A DNA stretch of 64,000 bases from Bacillus sp. FJAT-14578 (GCF_000504165.1 NZ_AYSE01000005.1:248001-312000), one strand, 5' to 3'; positions 45,322 through 53,830 are shown, counted from the first letter of the stretch. The notes: generated by a model from the sequence alone, not told the origin. Numbers and translations are program-made.

Positions 45322-45348
45322 TAAAAAATACAAAATCATGTCGATATA
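45322..45348 (+). promoter_or_regulatory. SigD-type promoter of hag
   Basis: TAAA (45322-45325), 15-base spacer, TCGATATA (45341-45348). The leader to the ATG at 45449 is about 95 bases and includes a GGA within AAGGAGG, a likely CsrA target. Confidence 0.85.
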
Positions 45349-45448
45349 AGAGATGTAACCATCCTCTACTAAGAAGGCGGCCGACTTCAAGTAGACGATG
45401 AATCAATCCACAAGGACGTGGAAACGAACATTCAAGGAGGAAAAGAAA

Positions 45449-47192
45449 ATGAGAATTAATCATAACATTGCGGCGCTTAATACTTATAACAAATTATCAA
45501 GTTCTTCCGCTGCACAAGGCAAGTCAATGGAGAAATTATCTTCAGGTCTTCGTATTAACCGTGCTGGTGATGATGCAGCAGGTTTAGCGATTTCTGAGAA
45601 AATGCGTGGACAAATCCGCGGTTTAGATCAAGCGGGCCGTAATGCTCAAGATGGTATCTCAATGATCCAAACAGCTGAGGGAGCATTAAATGAAACTCAT
45701 GATATCCTTCAACGTATGCGTGAGTTATCAGTTCAATCCTCAAACGATACAAACACATTAGATGATAGAAAAGAAATCCAAAAAGAAGTTGAGCAGTTAA
45801 AATCTGAAATCAACCGTATTTCGGAAACAACTGAGTTCAACACTCAAAAGTTATTAAACGGTAGTTTAGGAGTTTCAGGTACATCTTCAGACAAAACTAA
45901 AGTAGATATTACATCTGCTACTGGATTAGCACCAGGGGCTTATACAGTCACAGTTGATACTGCTGCAACAAAAGCGAGTGCAGCTATAGGTAGTACTGAC
46001 TTTGATACAGCTACAGATGTTAGTGGTAAAGAATTGGTTATTAATGGAACAAAAATTGATTTTTCAGGAATGACAGCTGCAACAACAGCAGATATCGTAA
46101 ATAAAATCAATGAATACAAAGATGTAACCGGTGTACAGGCTACAATTGATACTAGCGTGGCTACTCAAGAACGTGTTAAACTAGACCAAACAAAATTCGG
46201 TTCTATGGAAAAACTTACACTAGGTGGAGCAGATGCAGCTGAATTTGGTGGAGCTGTAACAGCAGGTGTTGATGCTGTTGTTACAATTGCAGAACCAAAT
46301 GGTGCAACTCAACAAGTAACAGGTCTTGGCCAAGAAGTAGGCTTTAAAGGCGCTGAATTTGTTGCAAAAGGTGCAGCTACAAATTCAGCAATTATCACAG
46401 TTGCTGGTGGTGGGGCTACTTTACAAATCGGTGCTAATAAAGACCAGAATATGACAGTTGATATGAACGAAATCAGTACAAATACACTTGGTGACAGAGC
46501 AAATAACGATTTAGTGAAAGATATTAACGTAACTACACAGTCAGGTGCAAACGATGCTGTTAAAGTGTTAGACGAAGCAATTAAACAAGTATCTGCAGAG
46601 CGTTCTAAACTTGGTTCTTTCCAAAACCGCTTAGAACACACAATCAACAACCTAGGTACATCTTCTGAAAACCTAACTGCTGCGGAATCTCGTATCCGTG
46701 ACGTAGATTATGCTTTAGCTGCATAAGTAGAAAGTGTAGGCTAAGCACAGTCGTCCTAGCTGGTAACGGCTAGCGATTATTATTGGGTGAATTGCTGGAA
46801 ACCCCTTAGAGCTTTCTTCCCCACAACGGAGTTGGAAACGACAAACGTGAAGGGTAGAAAAGAAGAAAGATTGGGCAATCAGCAGCCAAGATCCTGTCTC
46901 GAAAGAGTGGAGAAGGTTCAACGACTAGGATAGACCATCTAAGGCGAAAGCTATGATGATGAAATCCATAGGTGAAGCAATGGTCATCAGCATTGTGAAT
47001 CCGAAGTGCCCGACCCCTACTAGAATGCTAGAGGGTGAAGATATAGTCTAGTCATTTGTGAAAGCAAATGTTCGCACGATGGCGAAAGAAATGATGAACC
47101 AAACGAAGAATTCTATTCTTTCTCAAGCAGCACAAGCAATGTTGGCTCAATCGAATCAGATGCCTCAAGGAGTTTTACAACTCTTGAGATAA
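45449..47192 (+). CDS. hag: Flagellin Hag, coding sequence split by a group I intron
   Basis: Exon 1 (45449 to about 46708) encodes canonical D0/D1 (MRINHNIAALNTYNKLSSSS, INRAGDDAAGLAISEKMRGQ), an Ala/Thr-rich variable region and ESRIRDVD, then runs into a stop at 46726 inside the intron. Exon 2 (about 47079-47192) resumes with MAKEMMNQTKNSILSQ and ends in QGVLQLLR and TAA. Joining after RDVD gives the family consensus D-V-D-M-A-K-E. Without splicing the product lacks the D0 C terminus and cannot assemble. Exon 2 closely resembles the end of the next flagellin gene (NQTKNSIL, AQSNQMP). Low GC compared with neighbouring operons. AAGGAGG precedes the ATG; SigD promoter upstream. Confidence 0.9.
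46709..47078 (+). ncRNA. Group I self-splicing intron 1 in hag
   Basis: The conserved core is readable in order: P2 stem with loop TGGTAACG (46756-46773), P element ATTGCTGGAA (46791-46800), Q AATCAGCAGCC (46877-46887), R GTTCAACGACTA (46916-46927) and S AAGATATAGTC (47038-47048). A P9-like hairpin ATTTG/CAAAT follows. Protein consensus places the splice sites after GAT at 46708 and before ATG at 47079 (5' exon ends in U, intron ends in G). A P1 pairing of TGCTTTAGCT (46711-46720) with GGCTAAGCA (46739-46747), closed by a U-G pair, would instead put the 5' site after 46720 and add four residues. No ORF inside. Flagellin group I introns are known in Geobacillus. Confidence 0.85.
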
Positions 47193-47549
47193 TGATTAGA
47201 GGGCGTCCAGTTTGGTAACGAACTGGAGTATGACTGGGTGAATTGCTGGAACTTCCTAAAGCTACATCAGCCACAACGTAACTGGAAACGGTAAGCGTGA
47301 TGGTCTGAAAATGATGAAGATGAAACAATGGATAATCAGCAGCCAAGCTCCTGTGAGGAAACTCTGGAGAAGGTTCAACGACTAGAATGTACTGTCTAAG
47401 GCAATAGCTATGACAATGAGATTCGTAGGGTGACAAGAGTCATTCGAAGTGCCCAGCCCCTGTGTGGTGCCAGTCACCACCCGAACTTTGTCGATTTGCA
47501 CAGGGTGAAGATATAGTCTGTTCTATGATCGAAAGACATAGTCGCAAAG
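47193..47549 (+). ncRNA. Group I intron 2, directly after the hag stop codon
   Basis: A second core, clearly homologous to intron 1: P2 CCAGTT/AACTGG with the same TGGTAACG loop (47207-47226), P AATTGCTGGA (47241-47250), Q AATCAGCAGCC (47334-47344), R GTTCAACGACTA (47373-47384), S AAGATATAGTC (47508-47518), P9-like CTATG/CATAG. The 5' splice site is uncertain: it may lie after GCT at 47147, which would put the last codons of exon 2 inside the intron. The 3' site is near 47549, before a second flagellin tail. The P8 region carries a REP-like palindrome (47464-47496) absent from intron 1. Confidence 0.8.
47464..47496. repeat. REP-like palindrome, copy 1 (inside intron 2)
   Basis: GTGGTGCCAGTCACCAC followed by CCGAACTTTGTCGATT. 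A second copy at 58271-58301 matches 29 of 31 bases. It resembles palindromic repeats of Bacillaceae linked with Y1 transposases; that link is from memory, and no transposase is seen here. Confidence 0.75.
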
Positions 47550-47594
47550 CAAGCGAACCAACAACCACAAGGTGTACTTCAATTACTACGTTAA
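47550..47594 (+). pseudogene. Second flagellin C-terminal exon (QANQQPQGVLQLLR)
   Basis: Fifteen codons including TAA encode the standard Bacillus flagellin tail QANQQPQGVLQLLR, in frame with nothing upstream except through splicing of intron 2. It differs from the exon 2 tail at most wobble positions, so it is not a recent copy of it. Either it is the real terminal exon when intron 2 splices from 47147, or a stranded fragment of an older hag 3' end. A terminator hairpin follows at 47614-47634. Confidence 0.75.
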
Positions 47595-47613
47595 TCTTAA
47601 TGGTAGAACTGGG

Positions 47614-47634
47614 GACTCTAGAATTTCTAGAGTC
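47614..47634 (+). terminator. Terminator-like hairpin after the second flagellin tail
   Basis: A nine-pair stem GACTCTAGA/TCTAGAGTC with a three-base loop and pyrimidine-rich tail. Confidence 0.6.
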
Positions 47635-47735
47635 TCTCTTCTTATACATAGAATTTTCCTTTCTTCTTGTATGTGTTTAGGCATTCCTTGTTATTAAGCA
47701 GGTAGAAGAAGGAAGATAGTTATAGGAGAAAAACT

Positions 47736-49457
47736 ATGAAAATTTACCATAATATTGCTGCTTTAAAAGCTTCTTATCAACTTAAAAGAAATAATGATAT
47801 ACAATCCAAATCTCTTGAGAAGTTGTCATCTGGGATTCGTATTAACCGTGCAGCAGACGATGCAGCCGGGTTAGCCATTTCAGAAAAGATGCGTGCTCAA
47901 ATTAGAGGGCTTGAACAAGCTCAACGTAACGTACAAGATGGCATCTCTCTTATTCAAACAACAGAGGGGGGGCTGTCGAATATACTGGCACCTCCCTTAG
48001 AACGGATGAGAGAGTTAGCAGTACAAGCAGCGAGTGATACTTTAACTGATGATGATCGAGTAGCAATTCAAGATGAAATTGAACAGATCAAGCAAGCTAT
48101 CGAGAATATTGTTCAGAATACTAATTTTAATGGAGTGCCAGTATTAAAAGGAATAAATGATTCCTTACCACAGACGCCTTCCCCCAGTCCTAATCTCTTC
48201 CTTGGTATTGACCGTTCAGGAACGCAATTTACCTCTTCAGATGGGATAAACTGGACTGTGCAAGCTACGACAGGAGCAGGTAATAATATCAATGGATTAA
48301 CGTGGGGGGGAAATCAGTTTATAGTTGTCGGAGATAGTGGTCTAATTCGAACTTCATTAGATGGATCATCTTGGACAAATCAAACTTCTGGAACGACCGA
48401 CATCTTACATAATGTGATATATGGTAATAACCAGTATGTTGCAGTAGGGTCAAATGGAACAATCCTTACGTCCTCGGATGGGAGTTCTTGGACAACAAGA
48501 ACGTCTGGTACATCGGAAAATATTCTTAATGTTCTTTGGAATGGTAGTCAATATATAGCAGTAGGAGGAAACTCAACCATTCTTACCTCTAGCGATGGGA
48601 TGGCCTGGACTACTCGTTATTCAGGAGTTTCCAACACATTAAGAGCAGTAGAGTGGGATGGAAGTAAATATATAAAAATGGGGGATAATGGTAAATTTAT
48701 CACTTCATCTGACGGCATTACGTGGACATTCCGGGATTCTGGAATATCTAGTAATTTCATAGATGTTACATGGAGTGGCAGTAGATTTGTAGCAACAACG
48801 GATGATGGTAGCATTTTATCCTCATCAGATGGGATTAGTTGGTCTACTCAAATATCGTCTACGGGAAATTCGTTATATGACATTGCCTGGAGCGGGAGTC
48901 AGTTTGTTATTATGGGAGGGACATCGTCTTCTAAAGAGATTGTTTTATCGTCTTCTGACGGCTTATCTTGGACAACTCGTATGTCGGGAACTTATTCCCC
49001 TATCCAAGCCATGGTATGGGCAGGAAGTGCTAACTCTACTCAATCAAACGATTCCCTAAAACCAAGAGTCTTCTCTTTACAAGTTGGAGCAAATACAAAT
49101 CAATCTGTTCAAATTAGTATTAATGATGTTGGAATTGAAAACTTAGGTGTTACTTCTGTAAATTTGCTTACCAGAAATGGCGCAGAAGATGCCATAGATC
49201 TGGTTGACCAGGCCATTCAAAGAATTATTTCAGAGCGTTCGAAGCTTGGGGGTATGCAAAACAGTCTTGAACATACCCTTAATAATATTGAAAACTATGA
49301 ATTGAATTTAACAACTGCTGAATCTCGAATCCGCGACGTGGATATTGCGAAGGAATTGATGAAGCAAACTAAGAACTCCATTCTCGCACAAGCAGCACAA
49401 GCACTCCTGGCTCAATCGAATCAAATGCCTGAAGGAGTTCTACAACTTCTTCGTTAA
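47736..49457 (+). CDS. Flagellin with a seven-repeat, propeller-like variable domain
   Basis: 573 residues. Residues 1-140 are flagellin D0/D1 (MKIYHNIAALKASYQLKRNN, INRAADDAAGLAISEKMRAQ). Residues about 153-438 are seven tandem repeats of about 40 residues with the core T-S-S-D-G-x-x-W-T and Y/F-x-A/V-V-G, as in BNR/Kelch-like propellers. Residues 455-573 are D1/D0 ending in QSNQMPEGVLQLLR. The spoke region in D1 reads NILAPPLERMREL, with two prolines where most flagellins have an unbroken helix. GGAG precedes the ATG; no SigD promoter was found, so expression may come from the hag promoter. Unlike the typical Bacillus flagellin variable domain. The tail is near-identical in style to hag exon 2. 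Confidence 0.88.
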   Translation: MKIYHNIAALKASYQLKRNNDIQSKSLEKLSSGIRINRAADDAAGLAISEKMRAQIRGLEQAQRNVQDGISLIQTTEGGLSNILAPPLERMRELAVQAASDTLTDDDRVAIQDEIEQIKQAIENIVQNTNFNGVPVLKGINDSLPQTPSPSPNLFLGIDRSGTQFTSSDGINWTVQATTGAGNNINGLTWGGNQFIVVGDSGLIRTSLDGSSWTNQTSGTTDILHNVIYGNNQYVAVGSNGTILTSSDGSSWTTRTSGTSENILNVLWNGSQYIAVGGNSTILTSSDGMAWTTRYSGVSNTLRAVEWDGSKYIKMGDNGKFITSSDGITWTFRDSGISSNFIDVTWSGSRFVATTDDGSILSSSDGISWSTQISSTGNSLYDIAWSGSQFVIMGGTSSSKEIVLSSSDGLSWTTRMSGTYSPIQAMVWAGSANSTQSNDSLKPRVFSLQVGANTNQSVQISINDVGIENLGVTSVNLLTRNGAEDAIDLVDQAIQRIISERSKLGGMQNSLEHTLNNIENYELNLTTAESRIRDVDIAKELMKQTKNSILAQAAQALLAQSNQMPEGVLQLLR

Positions 49458-50336
49458 TCTAGCTAACCAAAAGATGGCCCTCTTTTTAGAGAAGACCATC
49501 TTTTTTAGTTCTTTCGTTTTGTGAACAATAGACCAGTATGTCCGTTGAAGTTCATTAGAGATTTGATCAATAGTATGCCCCTGCTTTTTTAAAGAGATAA
49601 GAACAGTAATTTCTAATTCTGTGTAGGGCTGAATGCGATCAGGATGTGAAGCTATAGTTTTATAATCTGGGTATTTCTTTAATAAATTTCCGGCCTCTTG
49701 TTTATATCTCCAATTCCAATTCGTTTTATAGTACATGTTTGGACAATGTATCGTGATATCTTGGATAAAATTCAAAAAATTATATGTATCTCTAGTAGAT
49801 GTAAAACAAAGAATGTTTCCGTATCCATCAGGTTGTTTTTTGATTTTAAACGAGAAGTGAAAAGCCTGGGAGATATGATGTTGTAAGATTTTTAATTGGT
49901 GCAGTGGATAGCTTTGCAGATATAAAGAAATGTTTGGAGTTAGATAGATGAGTTTCTTCCGATGATTGATTCTTTTTGTTATAGACAAAGTACCATCATC
50001 CATGTAAAGGATGGCTAAAAAGTGCGGCAGGTCACAGAAGTGTAGCAAATCTTGTGGAATTTGTTTGCTGCCTTTTACGTCATAAAAGTGAGGATATAAT
50101 TCAGTAAAGAGCGATGAAGAAGCAGAGCGAAGCGAATGACTCCTAGGTGTTAAATATAACGTGTCTGGAAAAAATGATGCTTTTCATTTCCTATATTCCT
50201 CTTGGAACTCTCCGTAATGTTCGCGGTAGCTGTGGTTCTTTCTGCGGCTGTTTTTATAAATCTTCGTAATTTCTCCATCTCCCATAATACTGGCAATCAA
50301 TATATTTTGTTGAATAGAAGTTAAAGTATTTAACAT
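49440..50336 (-). pseudogene. LAGLIDADG homing endonuclease interrupted by one in-frame TGA
   Basis: The ATG at 50336 has AAGGAGG five bases upstream and opens a frame of 299 codons. The first LAGLIDADG motif ILIASIMGDGEI (residues 12-23) and the second FLAILYMDDGTL are both present, with the usual spacing and intervening sequence. A single TGA (50186-50184, codon 51, after EFQEEYRK) breaks the frame where the family normally has Trp (E-Y-x-x-W). Everything after it stays in the same frame. The C-terminal 60 residues look like a helix-turn-helix (TIDQISNELQRTYWSIVHKT). The 3' end overlaps the flagellin gene by 18 bases. It may be the former mobility enzyme of the hag introns; a read-through or sequencing error is possible. 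Confidence 0.85.
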
Positions 50337-50467
50337 TATGTCCTCCTTACAGTTGTTTTCAGAACATTCGTTCTTGTTTTATTATAAACTTAATACCATT
50401 CTTAGTAAATATCGAACGTGTTTTAATAGGTCTAAATACATGTATTTCTTAAAAAAGGAAAGAAGAA

Positions 50468-50494
50468 TAAAGCTTTCTGAAAATCATCCGATAA
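50468..50494 (+). promoter_or_regulatory. SigD-type promoter of flaG-fliD
   Basis: TAAA (50468-50471), 15-base spacer, TCCGATAA (50487-50494), 39 bases before flaG. Confidence 0.8.
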
Positions 50495-50532
50495 TATAAG
50501 CAAAAGAGTTGTGTAGCTAGGGGGACCTTTCA

Positions 50533-50868
50533 ATGATTGAACGTTTTTCCTCAACAACGAAGATTTCCTACAACTCAGATATAGTGAAGAAAGTAAATAA
50601 TCAAGTAAAGACAGATATACCAGTTCATAAAGAAGAGTCATTAAATAAAAAGCAATTAGAAGAGGTTGTGAAAAGCCTCAATGAATTCGTGCAGCCAACC
50701 CATACATCGATTCAATTTGAACTTCATGAAGAGTCTCAGGAGTATTATGTGAAAGTGGTGGATGTAAGCACGAAAGAGACGATTCGAGAAATTCCATCTA
50801 AGAAACTGTTGGACATTTATGCGGCAATGACCCAGTTCTTAGGGTTAATATTTGATCGAAAAATATAA
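50533..50868 (+). CDS. flaG: FlaG-family protein (YvyC)
   Basis: 111 residues. The C-terminal FlaG domain is clear: SIQFELHEESQEYYVKVVDV, TIREIPSKKLLDIYAAM. FlaG proteins influence filament length. First gene of the SigD-driven flaG-fliD-fliS-fliT operon. Confidence 0.9.
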   Translation: MIERFSSTTKISYNSDIVKKVNNQVKTDIPVHKEESLNKKQLEEVVKSLNEFVQPTHTSIQFELHEESQEYYVKVVDVSTKETIREIPSKKLLDIYAAMTQFLGLIFDRKI

Positions 50869-50886
50869 TGGCGGTGAATAAAGAAG

Positions 50887-52434
50887 ATGCGTATTGGCGG
50901 TTTAGCAAGTGGTATGGATATTGATACGATTGTTAGTGATTTAATGAAAGCAGAACGGATACCGCTTGATAAGATAAAACAAAAGAAACAAATCCTTGAA
51001 TGGCAACGGGATCAGTATCGCGATATGAATAAGTTATTAAATGAGCTTCAAACGATGGCTAAAGATATGAATTATGAAAAGACCTATGTTTCTAAAAAAA
51101 CAACAAGCTCAAATGAGGGGGCTGTAACGGCTACAGCTTTTCCGAGTGCGGCTAGTGGAACGTATAAAGTTAAAGTTGACCAGCTAGCGACAGCGGCTGT
51201 TCGAGTAAGTAAAACAACAATCTCAGCAGACTCTTCTAAAAAAATTGATTCCAGCAAATCATTTGCTGCTATAACGGCTGATTCGACGTTAGGTCAGTTT
51301 AAAACATCTCCTTCTTTTAACGGAGGGAAGACTTCTTTTGACCTGTCTACTTATAAAGAAGACGGCACAAAGGTTACAAAAACGATTGAAGTGTTAGAGA
51401 CAGATAGTTTAAATAATGTAATAACGAAAATTAATGATTCTGGTTTAGGAATTCGCGCATTTTATGATGCTACGACGGATAAGGTCGTTATGGAGCGTAC
51501 GGTTACCGGTGACTTTAACAAAACGGGTAAAGAAATTGATTTTACAGTTGCCAATGCCAGCTTTTTAACAGATGTTTTCCAGTTTGATGAAGCCGTTGAG
51601 ACCGGGGGCACGAACGCTAAATTTACGTATAATGGTTCTTTAACAGTTGAACCTTCTACTAACGAATATAAGATCAATAACATCCAATTCAACTTAAAAC
51701 AAGTTACGACAGGCGAAGAAACAATCACGGTTCAAGCTGACACAGATGCAGCCTTTGACAGTATTGTAAAGTTTGTGAACAAGTACAATGAAGTCATTGA
51801 AAAAATTAATGGCAAATTAGACGAAAAGCGTTACCGTGACTATCAACCGTTGTCTGATGAAGAAAAAGAAGCGATGGAAGATAAGCAAATTGAGTTATGG
51901 GAGGAAAAGGCGAAGAGCGGTTTAATTCGCAATGACTCTATCTTATCTAGTGGAATTAATAATATGCGTTTGGATTTTTATGAACCTCTTGCAGGAGCTC
52001 TCAAAGGATTCGGACAGCTAACTGATTTAGGAATTAAAACGACTTCCAATTATTTAGACAAAGGGAAACTAACGATTGACAATGAGGAATTATTGAAAAG
52101 TAAGTTGGCTGAAAATCCCGATGCAGTGTACAAATTATTCTCTGCAGACGGGGACGCTAAAACGAGAAGTACAATGGGGATTGCCGAGCGTTTAGTGAAA
52201 ACGATTGATTCTACGATTAAGAAGATTGAAGAAAAAGCAGGTAAACCATCATGGACTAATCAAAAGTTTATCTTAGGGAAAAACTTGAACGATGTTGATA
52301 CACAAATCGACCGTTTCGAAGATCGCCTGCTCCAAATAGAAGACCGTTACTGGCGTCAATTCACGGCGATGGAAAAAGCTATCCAACAGTCTAACTCACA
52401 ATCAACGTATCTCATGCAGCAATTCGGAATGTAA
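50887..52434 (+). CDS. fliD: Filament cap protein FliD
   Basis: 515 residues. N-terminal MRIGGLASGMDIDTIVSDLM and the C-terminal coiled region LNDVDTQIDRFEDRLLQIED are diagnostic of FliD (HAP2). It caps the growing filament and folds incoming flagellin. It must work with whatever flagellins this cell exports, including the propeller-like one. Confidence 0.95.
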   Translation: MRIGGLASGMDIDTIVSDLMKAERIPLDKIKQKKQILEWQRDQYRDMNKLLNELQTMAKDMNYEKTYVSKKTTSSNEGAVTATAFPSAASGTYKVKVDQLATAAVRVSKTTISADSSKKIDSSKSFAAITADSTLGQFKTSPSFNGGKTSFDLSTYKEDGTKVTKTIEVLETDSLNNVITKINDSGLGIRAFYDATTDKVVMERTVTGDFNKTGKEIDFTVANASFLTDVFQFDEAVETGGTNAKFTYNGSLTVEPSTNEYKINNIQFNLKQVTTGEETITVQADTDAAFDSIVKFVNKYNEVIEKINGKLDEKRYRDYQPLSDEEKEAMEDKQIELWEEKAKSGLIRNDSILSSGINNMRLDFYEPLAGALKGFGQLTDLGIKTTSNYLDKGKLTIDNEELLKSKLAENPDAVYKLFSADGDAKTRSTMGIAERLVKTIDSTIKKIEEKAGKPSWTNQKFILGKNLNDVDTQIDRFEDRLLQIEDRYWRQFTAMEKAIQQSNSQSTYLMQQFGM

Positions 52435-52450
52435 ATAGGAGTGAACAACT

Positions 52451-52849
52451 ATGTCAGTTAATAATCCATATCAAGCATATCGGCAAAACAGCGTAAATAC
52501 GGCTTCACCTGGCGAGCTGACGCTTATGTTATATAACGGCTGCTTGAAGTTTATGAAACTTGCACGTGTGGCCATCGAGCAGAAAGATATTGAAGCAAAG
52601 AATGAGAATTTGTTGAAAGCTCAAAAGATCATTCAGGAGTTAATGGTGACATTGAACATGGATGTAGCGATGTCAAAAACGATGATGGCGATGTATGACT
52701 ATATTAACCGCCGTTTGATTGAAGTGAATATGACAAACGATTTGACGATTCTTGATGAGGTAGAGGGCTATGTCACCGAGTTCCGTGATACGTGGAAGCA
52801 AGTGATTCAATTGAACCGTCAAAAGGCGCACCAGGGCGGTCAGGCGTAG
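52451..52849 (+). CDS. fliS: Flagellin chaperone FliS
   Basis: 132 residues: NPYQAYRQNSVNTASPGELT, MLYNGCLKFMKLA, and MYDYINRRLIEVNM. It is the canonical FliS; a second paralog lies at 27265. The gene overlaps fliT by one base (TAGTG). Confidence 0.95.
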   Translation: MSVNNPYQAYRQNSVNTASPGELTLMLYNGCLKFMKLARVAIEQKDIEAKNENLLKAQKIIQELMVTLNMDVAMSKTMMAMYDYINRRLIEVNMTNDLTILDEVEGYVTEFRDTWKQVIQLNRQKAHQGGQA

Positions 52850-53199
52850 TGAATGTCGTAGTAGACGTGTACAGCTTGACAAAACAGCTGTATGAATTGG
52901 TTCAACATCTTCCAAACAGCGAAGAGAGAGACTCTTATATTGAAAGAGTGGAAGGGCTGCTTGAACAGCGCCAGCAGCTTCTTCCGCAAATCCAGCCTCC
53001 TTTTTCAGAAGAGGAACAAAGGCTTGGGCAAGAAATCGTTCGAATGAATCAGGTGATTGACGGACAGCTGAAAAAGCGAAAAGAAGAAGTGTCCGTCGAT
53101 ATCCGCAAGCTGAAGCAAAAACAACAGAAAACGAATAAATACGCCAATCCGTACGAAAACCTTTCGTTTGACGGAACCTTCTATGATAAACGGAAATGA
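52849..53199 (+). CDS. fliT: FliT-like flagellar chaperone
   Basis: 116 residues, helical: VVVDVYSLTKQLYELVQHL and a long charged coiled coil, KKRKEEVSVDIRKLKQKQQK. Position after fliS and length fit FliT, a chaperone for FliD. GTG at 52849 shares its G with the fliS TAG. Sequence conservation in this family is low, so the call leans on context. Confidence 0.8.
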   Translation: MNVVVDVYSLTKQLYELVQHLPNSEERDSYIERVEGLLEQRQQLLPQIQPPFSEEEQRLGQEIVRMNQVIDGQLKKRKEEVSVDIRKLKQKQQKTNKYANPYENLSFDGTFYDKRK

Positions 53200-53595
53200 G
53201 TGAACCTGATGATTAAATTAGCAGAACCGAATGTAGAATTAGTCCATCGTTATGTGGAGCTTCTTCAATCGATTGAAGAAGGCTTGAAGTATGTAGAAGT
53301 GAGCTTTGACGATTACGGCAAAACGGAAGGGGACCTTGTGCTGGGCGATGTATTGGATGCGTTGGCGCAGGTACAATCCGCCAATGCCCAGCTTCAAGTG
53401 ATTTTTGCGGAAGAGCAAAGTATTGTTGAAACCATTCAGCAATACGGGGCGGTCATCGATCAGTGCTTTAAGCTGGAAGGCAAGATGGAACTGCCGCATG
53501 AAAAGCAGGAGGTTGTGAAACAATCGATTATCCCGGCTTTTCTGGCTTGGAAGCAATCGGTGGAATCGGGGTTAAAATCTTATATTATCCAGTAA
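53200..53595 (+). CDS. Hypothetical protein of the fliDST operon
   Basis: 131 residues, helical and acidic, without signal or membrane segment (VHRYVELLQSIEEGLKYVEV). It begins right after the fliT stop (GTG 53200, or ATG 53209) and is followed by a terminator, so it is the last gene of the operon. Possibly another small export chaperone; no family recognised. Confidence 0.7.
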   Translation: MNLMIKLAEPNVELVHRYVELLQSIEEGLKYVEVSFDDYGKTEGDLVLGDVLDALAQVQSANAQLQVIFAEEQSIVETIQQYGAVIDQCFKLEGKMELPHEKQEVVKQSIIPAFLAWKQSVESGLKSYIIQ

Positions 53596-53600
53596 TCTAA

Positions 53601-53630
53601 AATCCCTGTCTGATATGGCAGGGGTTTTTT
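53601..53630 (+). terminator. Terminator of the flaG-fliDST operon
   Basis: AATCCCTG/CAGGGGTT plus T6. Confidence 0.85.
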
Positions 53631-53675
53631 ATTAACACATGAAAAGATTCTGACTCTAGCCTTGCATTTATTAAC

Positions 53676-53830
53676 TAAAAAACCTTGAAAGGCATACAGC
53701 CAAACAAGGTTCAACCAATTGGGGAGTAATGGTTTTTAAGCTTCTTCAATTGAAAGTCCTCTTCTTTTTAATTCGCTGCTCCTCACTAAAGAAGAAATCT
53801 TGAGAGGCATGTAGGTTCTATGTCTCTATT
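53676..53830. repeat. Degraded repeat remnants, copies 1 and 2
   Basis: Two related stretches, CCTTGAAAGGCATACAGCC (53691-53709) and AAATCTTGAGAGGCATGTAG near 53808, recur at 58324-58404 as AACCTCGAAAGGCATGCACC with similar flanks (CTTCAATT...CACTAAA). There is no coding content in 53631-53911 otherwise. Confidence 0.55.

Noticed and set aside
47462..47680. 72-codon ORF across the end of intron 2
   Set aside because: It covers the intron S element and the second flagellin tail in a different frame; there is no ribosome binding site.
48192..49050. Tandem repeats considered as CRISPR or minisatellite
   Set aside because: The roughly 120-bp units are in frame and code for the SSDGxxW protein repeat; they are not spaced identical repeats.
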